Assembly: GCF_016598595.1 (NCBI RefSeq)
Contig: NZ_CP066786.1
Span: 1,201,501-1,265,500, forward strand
Reading direction: 5' to 3'
DNA length: 64,000 nucleotides
Source of the DNA: Martelella lutilitoris
GTDB taxonomy: Bacteria; Pseudomonadota; Alphaproteobacteria; Rhizobiales; Rhizobiaceae
A program made the position numbers and the translations under genes. The notes beneath the pieces were generated by a model. It was given only the letters and a program-made list of their open reading frames with translations, ran no database searches and was not told where the DNA came from. Shown here one piece after another: positions 59,705 to 64,000 of this stretch (within the stretch, counting starts at the first letter, position 1; the number at the start of each line of letters is the position of its first letter).

Positions 59705-61840
59705 ATGATGATATTGCTTGCCGTGATTGTCTGCGGCCTGTTGTCGATCGTGTACGCCCTTTGGGCGACGCGCTCGGTGATGGTCGCCGATCAGGGAACC
59801 CCGCGCATGAAGGAAATCGCGGGCTTTATCCGGGAGGGGGCGCAGGCCTATCTGACGCGCCAGTACACGACGATCGCGATCGTCGGCGTGGTCGTCTTCG
59901 TTCTGGCCTGGCTGCTGCTGTCCTTGACCGCCGCCATCGGCTTCGTCATCGGGGCGGTCTTGTCGGGAGCCGCGGGCTTCATCGGCATGCATGTCTCCGT
60001 GCGCGCCAATGTCCGCACCGCGCAGGCGGCCTCCTACAGCCTGCCGGCCGGGCTTGACATCGCCTTCAAATCCGGCGCGATCACGGGCATGCTCGTTGCC
60101 GGTCTCGCCCTTCTCGGCGTATCCGTTTATTATTACATCCTCACCGTAGGGCTCGGCCATGCGCCGGATGAGCGCGAGGTTATCGACGCGCTTGTCGCAC
60201 TCGGGTTCGGCGCGTCGCTGATTTCGGTCTTCGCCCGCCTCGGCGGCGGCATCTTCACCAAGGGCGCCGATGTCGGCGGCGACCTCGTCGGCAAGGTTGA
60301 AGCGGGCATTCCGGAAGACGACCCGCGCAACCCGGCGACGATCGCCGATAATGTCGGCGACAATGTCGGCGACTGCGCCGGTATGGCGGCCGACCTTTTT
60401 GAGACCTATGCGGTCTCGGTGGTCGCCACCATGGTGCTCGGCGCCATTTTCTTCGGCGGAACGGCTATTCTCGGCGACGTCATGCTGCTGCCGCTCGCCA
60501 TCTGCGGGGTCTGCATCCTGACGTCGATTGTCGGCACCTTCTTCGTCAAGCTCGGCGCCAACGGCTCGATCATGGGCGCGCTCTATCGCGGTCTGATCGC
60601 TACCGGACTGCTGTCGATCGTCGGACTCGGCATCGCCACCTGGCTCACCGTCGGCTTCGGCTCCATCGGCGAGGTCGCCGGACGCAACATCACCGGCTGG
60701 GCCCTCTTCATCTGCGGCATCATCGGCCTGATCGTCACGGCGCTGATTGTCGTCATCACCGAATATTATACCGGAACAGGCAAGCGCCCGGTGGTTTCGA
60801 TCGCGCAGGCCTCGGTTTCCGGCCATGGCACCAATGTGATCCAGGGCCTGGCTGTCTCGCTCGAAGCGACCGCGCTTCCCGCGATCGTCATCTGCGGCGG
60901 CATCATCTCGACCTACCAGCTTGCCGGCCTGTTCGGCACGGGGATCGCGGTCACCGCCATGCTCGGCATTGCCGGCATGATCGTGGCGCTCGACGCCTTC
61001 GGGCCGGTCACCGACAATGCGGGCGGTATCGCCGAAATGGCCGGCCTCGATCCGGAGGTTCGTAAATCCACCGATGCGCTCGATGCCGTCGGCAACACCA
61101 CCAAGGCCGTCACCAAGGGCTATGCCATCGGTTCGGCCGGTCTCGGGGCGCTGGTGCTGTTCGCCGCCTATTCGAACGACCTTGCCTATTTCGCGGCGAA
61201 CGGGGATACCTATCCCTTCTACGCGAACATGGGCGATATCTCGTTCTCGCTGTCGAACCCTTACGTGGTCGCCGGCCTGATCTTCGGCGGACTGATTCCC
61301 TATCTCTTCGGCGGCATCGCGATGACGGCGGTCGGTCGCGCGGCGAGCGCCGTCGTTGCCGAAGTGCGTCGTCAGTTCAGGGAAAAGCCCGGCATCATGA
61401 GCGGAACGGAAAAGCCGGATTACGGCCGCGCCGTCGACATGCTGACCAAGGCCGCGATCCGCGAGATGATCATCCCCTCGCTGCTGCCGGTCCTTGCCCC
61501 GCTCGTGGTCTTCTTCGGCGTCTGGCTGATGTCGGGCTCGAAAGCCTCGGCGTTCGCGGCGCTCGGCGCCTCGCTTCTCGGCGTGATCGTCAACGGCCTG
61601 TTCGTCGCCATCTCGATGACGTCCGGCGGCGGCGCCTGGGACAACGCCAAGAAGAGCTTCGAGGATGGTTTCGTCGATGCCGACGGCGCCACCCACGAAA
61701 AGGGCTCGGATGCCCACAAGGCCTCCGTCACCGGCGATACGGTCGGCGATCCCTACAAGGATACGGCCGGTCCTGCCGTCAACCCGGCGATCAAGATCAC
61801 CAATATCGTGGCGCTTCTGCTCCTGGCGGTGCTCGCCTGA
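59705..61840 (+). CDS. hppA: K+-independent proton-translocating membrane pyrophosphatase
   Basis: This 711-residue membrane enzyme couples pyrophosphate hydrolysis to proton pumping, with about 16 TM helices. Substrate-binding acidic motifs are visible: [39 protein letters not shown] and, near the end, [12 protein letters not shown] and [20 protein letters not shown]. The segment [10 protein letters not shown] has Lys where K+-dependent enzymes have Ala, so it is the K+-independent type. The start at 59705 (ATGATGATA) follows AAGGAAAG. It lies next to the TetR operon but is divergent from it. Confidence 0.95.
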   Translation: MMILLAVIVCGLLSIVYALWATRSVMVADQGTPRMKEIAGFIREGAQAYLTRQYTTIAIVGVVVFVLAWLLLSLTAAIGFVIGAVLSGAAGFIGMHVSVRANVRTAQAASYSLPAGLDIAFKSGAITGMLVAGLALLGVSVYYYILTVGLGHAPDEREVIDALVALGFGASLISVFARLGGGIFTKGADVGGDLVGKVEAGIPEDDPRNPATIADNVGDNVGDCAGMAADLFETYAVSVVATMVLGAIFFGGTAILGDVMLLPLAICGVCILTSIVGTFFVKLGANGSIMGALYRGLIATGLLSIVGLGIATWLTVGFGSIGEVAGRNITGWALFICGIIGLIVTALIVVITEYYTGTGKRPVVSIAQASVSGHGTNVIQGLAVSLEATALPAIVICGGIISTYQLAGLFGTGIAVTAMLGIAGMIVALDAFGPVTDNAGGIAEMAGLDPEVRKSTDALDAVGNTTKAVTKGYAIGSAGLGALVLFAAYSNDLAYFAANGDTYPFYANMGDISFSLSNPYVVAGLIFGGLIPYLFGGIAMTAVGRAASAVVAEVRRQFREKPGIMSGTEKPDYGRAVDMLTKAAIREMIIPSLLPVLAPLVVFFGVWLMSGSKASAFAALGASLLGVIVNGLFVAISMTSGGGAWDNAKKSFEDGFVDADGATHEKGSDAHKASVTGDTVGDPYKDTAGPAVNPAIKITNIVALLLLAVLA

Positions 61841-61876
61841 GCAAAGAACATCACCCGGCGGAACCGCTCCGCCGGG

Positions 61877-61915
61877 AAAACAAAAGAGGCCCCGCCTTGT
61901 GTTGCAGGCGGGGCC
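61877..61915. terminator. bidirectional terminator between hppA and bamE
   Basis: A 9-bp GC stem GGCCCCGCC/GGCGGGGCC (61888-61896, 61907-61915) gives the minus strand a TCTTTTGTTTT tail for bamE. A second GC hairpin (61854-61876) lies just after the hppA stop but has no U run on the plus strand. Confidence 0.7.
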
Positions 61916-61943
61916 TTCGTCGTTTGCGGCTTCGCCCTGCGCC

Positions 61944-62459
61944 CTACTGGATCGCTCCGCCGTTGGTGGCGAAGAAGTCGCGGGCGGCGCTTGCGCCGGT
62001 GCCCTGCAGGATCTGCTGGATGAAGGTGATGTCCTTGCCGCCGGTCGGCGTCGTATCGGAGACCATGTCGACGACCTTGCCGTCTTCGAGCGTATAGCGG
62101 GCGATCTTGTCAACGCGGCCATTGCCGTTGAAGTAGACCGCCAGGATTTCCTGATTGACGAGGCGCGGCTTCTGGAACTCGAAACGGCGCTCCTTGCGCT
62201 GCGAGATGTAGAACAGGACCTCGTTGTCGAAGGTCGCCGTCGTTGACGGCTGGCCGAGCGTCAGCACGACCTGCTCGCGGCTCGACCCTTCCTTCACAAG
62301 CTGCAGCCGCTCTTCGTCGACCACATAACCCTGATAGAAGACGTCCTTGGTGCCGATCACGTCGGAGGTCGAGCACCCTGCGGTAAAGAGCGCGACGGCG
62401 ACGAGCGCGCCCGCGGCAGCCGGACGAACCGGTCTGAAATCAAAATAGTCTCGGCGCAT
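61944..62459 (-). CDS. bamE: outer membrane protein assembly factor BamE (SmpA/OmlA lipoprotein)
   Basis: This 171-residue lipoprotein has a lipobox ending VALFTAGCSTSD, with Cys lipidation. The BamE/SmpA fold follows: IGTKDVFYQGYVVDEERLQL, the segment GSSREQVVLTLGQPST and the beta strands FYISQRKERRFEF. It helps the BAM complex insert outer-membrane barrels. The start at 62459 is the only ATG that gives a sensible signal peptide. It is divergent from cbp3. Confidence 0.93.
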   Translation of the reverse strand: MRRDYFDFRPVRPAAAGALVAVALFTAGCSTSDVIGTKDVFYQGYVVDEERLQLVKEGSSREQVVLTLGQPSTTATFDNEVLFYISQRKERRFEFQKPRLVNQEILAVYFNGNGRVDKIARYTLEDGKVVDMVSDTTPTGGKDITFIQQILQGTGASAARDFFATNGGAIQ

Positions 62460-62766
62460 CTTCAAGCGTCCACTCCCTGGCAAACTTCATATCAGGCCGG
62501 CGAAGCCTTCCGGCCGGCCGCCGTGTTTCATATTATGCAGGCGTCGCCTTCAACGAAGGTCGGCTTTGGCCGCGATTCCCGGTTGCGGGCGCGGGACGCG
62601 CAAACTACCATTGACCATGGTTCCGTTTGAGCGCACAGACCGCCTGCTGCCGGATGAACCCGAAGCCTCGCGTTTTCCAACTCAACTGGATAAACCAGCT
62701 TGTGCCGGGATGCAATTGTTCGGGCGGTTTGCGGCCGGTGGCTAAAGCCAAGTCAAAGAGAGTGGA
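62460..62766. other. 307-bp divergent region between bamE and cbp3
   Basis: It should contain both promoters. No repeat, ncRNA or strong hairpin was recognised. Confidence 0.4.
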
Positions 62767-63321
62767 ATGGTCCTGAGGATTTTCGGCAAGAACCGCGCCA
62801 ACCGCATGATCGTGCAGCGCCAATATGGCGTGATCACGGCAACGGCGCGGCAACCCTGTTTCTATACGGATTACGGTGTTCCGGATACGGTAATGGGCCG
62901 TTTCGAGATGCTGTCCGTGGTGATGATCCTTTTCCTGCAGCGCACCTCGAAATCCTCGGACAGCGGCAAGCAGATGGCCCAGGAGGTCGTCGACGCCTTC
63001 TTCATGGATATCGACTATTCGATTCGCGAGCTTGGCGTCGGCGACAATTCGGTTCCCAAGCGGATGAAAAAGCTGGCGGGCATGTTCTATGGTCGCCTGG
63101 AACGCTATGTGCGCTGTCTGCAGCATCGCGATCTGGAACAGCTTGCGATCGCGCTTGCACAGAATATTCACGCGGCAGATGCCGATCACGGCGAGATGGC
63201 GGAGCTCGCCCGCTGGATGCTGGAAAATGCCGATCACCTCGGCAGGATCGATGAAATTGTGGTGGAAACGGGGATGGTGAGCTTCCTCGTGCCCGAAAGC
63301 ATGGAGACGGGACGTGCCTGA
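62767..63321 (+). CDS. ubiquinol-cytochrome c chaperone (CBP3 family)
   Basis: This 184-residue protein of the Ubiq_cyt_C_chap family is related to mitochondrial CBP3, which assists cytochrome b and complex III assembly. Typical segments: QPCFYTDYGVPDTVMGRFEM, VDAFFMDIDYSIRELGVGDN and VPKRMKKLAGMFYGRLERY. No signal peptide. ATG 62767 follows GAGAGTGGA. The last bases overlap the start of yceD. It sits beside bamE as in other alphaproteobacteria. Confidence 0.9.
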   Translation: MVLRIFGKNRANRMIVQRQYGVITATARQPCFYTDYGVPDTVMGRFEMLSVVMILFLQRTSKSSDSGKQMAQEVVDAFFMDIDYSIRELGVGDNSVPKRMKKLAGMFYGRLERYVRCLQHRDLEQLAIALAQNIHAADADHGEMAELARWMLENADHLGRIDEIVVETGMVSFLVPESMETGRA

Positions 63322-63898
63322 CAGGAATGCAAACGAGAAGCCCCTGCCGTTCTCGCGCCCCTTTACAGTTGCGCGCGCGGCTGCGGTGCCGTTTGAGATG
63401 CGCCTTGAAGCGGAGGAAGACGAGCTTGAGCGGCTGGCCGGCTTTCTCGATGTCGATGCCGTGACCGCGCTTGCGGCCGATCTCAGGATCACGCCTTTCC
63501 GGCGCGAGGGCGTGCGGGTGAGGGGCGAGGTCAAGGCGCATATCGTGCAGTCCTGCGTGGTGACGCTGGAGCCGATCGAGTCGGATCTTGCAGAGCCGGT
63601 GGATGCGACTTATCTGCCCGAGCAGTCCCGCCAGTTCAGGCGCAAGGTCAATGAGGAAGGCGAACTTCTGGTCGATCCCGAAGGGCCTGATGACCCTGAG
63701 CCTTTTTCCGGCAGCGAGATCGATATCGCCGCTGTCGTCATAGAGGCGATCGGCCTTGCCATCGATCCCTATCCGCGCAAGCCCGATGCGGAACTGCCGC
63801 CGGACGTCAGCGATGAGGACGACGAAGGAGAGGCGACGGCAGAAAAGGAATCGCCTTTCGCCGCGCTGAAGGACTGGAAGGGCGGAGGAGAAGAGTAG
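63314..63898 (+). CDS. yceD: YceD/DUF177 family protein
   Basis: This 194-residue protein belongs to the DUF177 (YceD) family, implicated in 23S rRNA accumulation. It has FSRPFTVARAAAVPFEMRLE, GVRVRGEVKAHIVQSCVVTL with one Cys of the usual CxxC region, and a long acidic C-terminal half. The start is GTG 63314, preceded by GGAGACGGGAC and overlapping cbp3 by eight bases. In many alphaproteobacteria plsX follows; it would start after this window. The final 102 bases hold no gene. Confidence 0.85.
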   Translation: MPDRNANEKPLPFSRPFTVARAAAVPFEMRLEAEEDELERLAGFLDVDAVTALAADLRITPFRREGVRVRGEVKAHIVQSCVVTLEPIESDLAEPVDATYLPEQSRQFRRKVNEEGELLVDPEGPDDPEPFSGSEIDIAAVVIEAIGLAIDPYPRKPDAELPPDVSDEDDEGEATAEKESPFAALKDWKGGGEE

Positions 63899-64000
63899 GC
63901 GACGGAGAAGAGAGCCCTTCCGGCACGGCCTTTGCTGCTGTCGGACCGGGCTTTCCGACAAAACGCATGTTAATTGCTGTTTTTGCCGCGCGGCAGTTGT

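Noticed and set aside
59411..62122. 903-residue minus-strand frame over hppA
   Set aside because: Shadow of the pyrophosphatase; low-complexity Asp/Arg/Gly composition.

Overview
The window is a GC-rich chromosomal segment of an alphaproteobacterium of the order Rhizobiales, probably Rhizobiaceae-like; a Martelella-type genus is my guess and cannot be settled from the sequence. The main pointers are the gene order lrp / trxB-lsrB next to a tandem pair of AbcR-type small RNAs, the order hemB-RDD-bpt, the order bamE / cbp3-yceD, a CBP3-type cytochrome bc1 chaperone, an Mg-type HemB and the rhizobial N-acetylglutaminylglutamine amide (NAGGN) osmolyte cluster. No phage, transposase, CRISPR array, tRNA or rRNA was found.

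Layout. 1-1.7 kb: the end of an Lrp/AsnC regulator, an ExoD-like membrane protein and two small proteins. 1.7-7.2 kb: a MarR regulator facing the NAGGN operon (amidotransferase, GNAT/ATP-grasp synthetase, M42 peptidase) across a near-perfect inverted repeat. 7.3-9.2 kb: ureE, ureF and ureG without the urease subunits or ureD. 9.2-14.9 kb: a Crp/Fnr regulator with a perfect FNR-type box upstream, then an RND pump with its adaptor. 15.2-30 kb: pyrimidine catabolism. One long minus-strand unit holds an amidohydrolase, two small ORFs, dihydropyrimidinase, a LysE exporter, a Nudix hydrolase and a four-gene ABC importer. RutR is divergent from it, and a separate preT-preA operon encodes dihydropyrimidine dehydrogenase. 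Two matching RutR-like boxes link the units. A CHASE/PAS/GGDEF/EAL protein sits between them.

30-40.8 kb: a small membrane protein, aspartate aminotransferase, a glutamate-receptor-like potassium channel, LysR with an NAD-binding reductase, a Ca2+/H+ antiporter and an Old Yellow Enzyme. Then comes a 760-bp stretch without genes that holds two AbcR-like sRNAs, followed by lsrB, trxB and lrp. 40.8-53.2 kb: two glycosyltransferases, small membrane proteins (one of 25 residues), a Kef-like antiporter, an MFS transporter, rpmG, a methyltransferase-like protein, a diguanylate cyclase, a guanidine exporter behind a guanidine-II riboswitch, a GFA-like protein, mscL, bpt, an RDD protein and hemB. 53.3-64 kb: a DUF6163-like protein, an L,D-transpeptidase, glyA-nrdR, nusB, a TetR operon with a clear operator, the H+-pyrophosphatase hppA, bamE, cbp3 and yceD.

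Most of the window is ordinary core metabolism. The strongest less obvious signals are non-coding: the tandem AbcR-like sRNAs with a palindrome upstream, the guanidine-II riboswitch, several inverted-repeat operators, and a 32-bp hairpin repeat present as two exact inverted copies inside the pyrimidine operon. I did not find evidence for a wholly new system.
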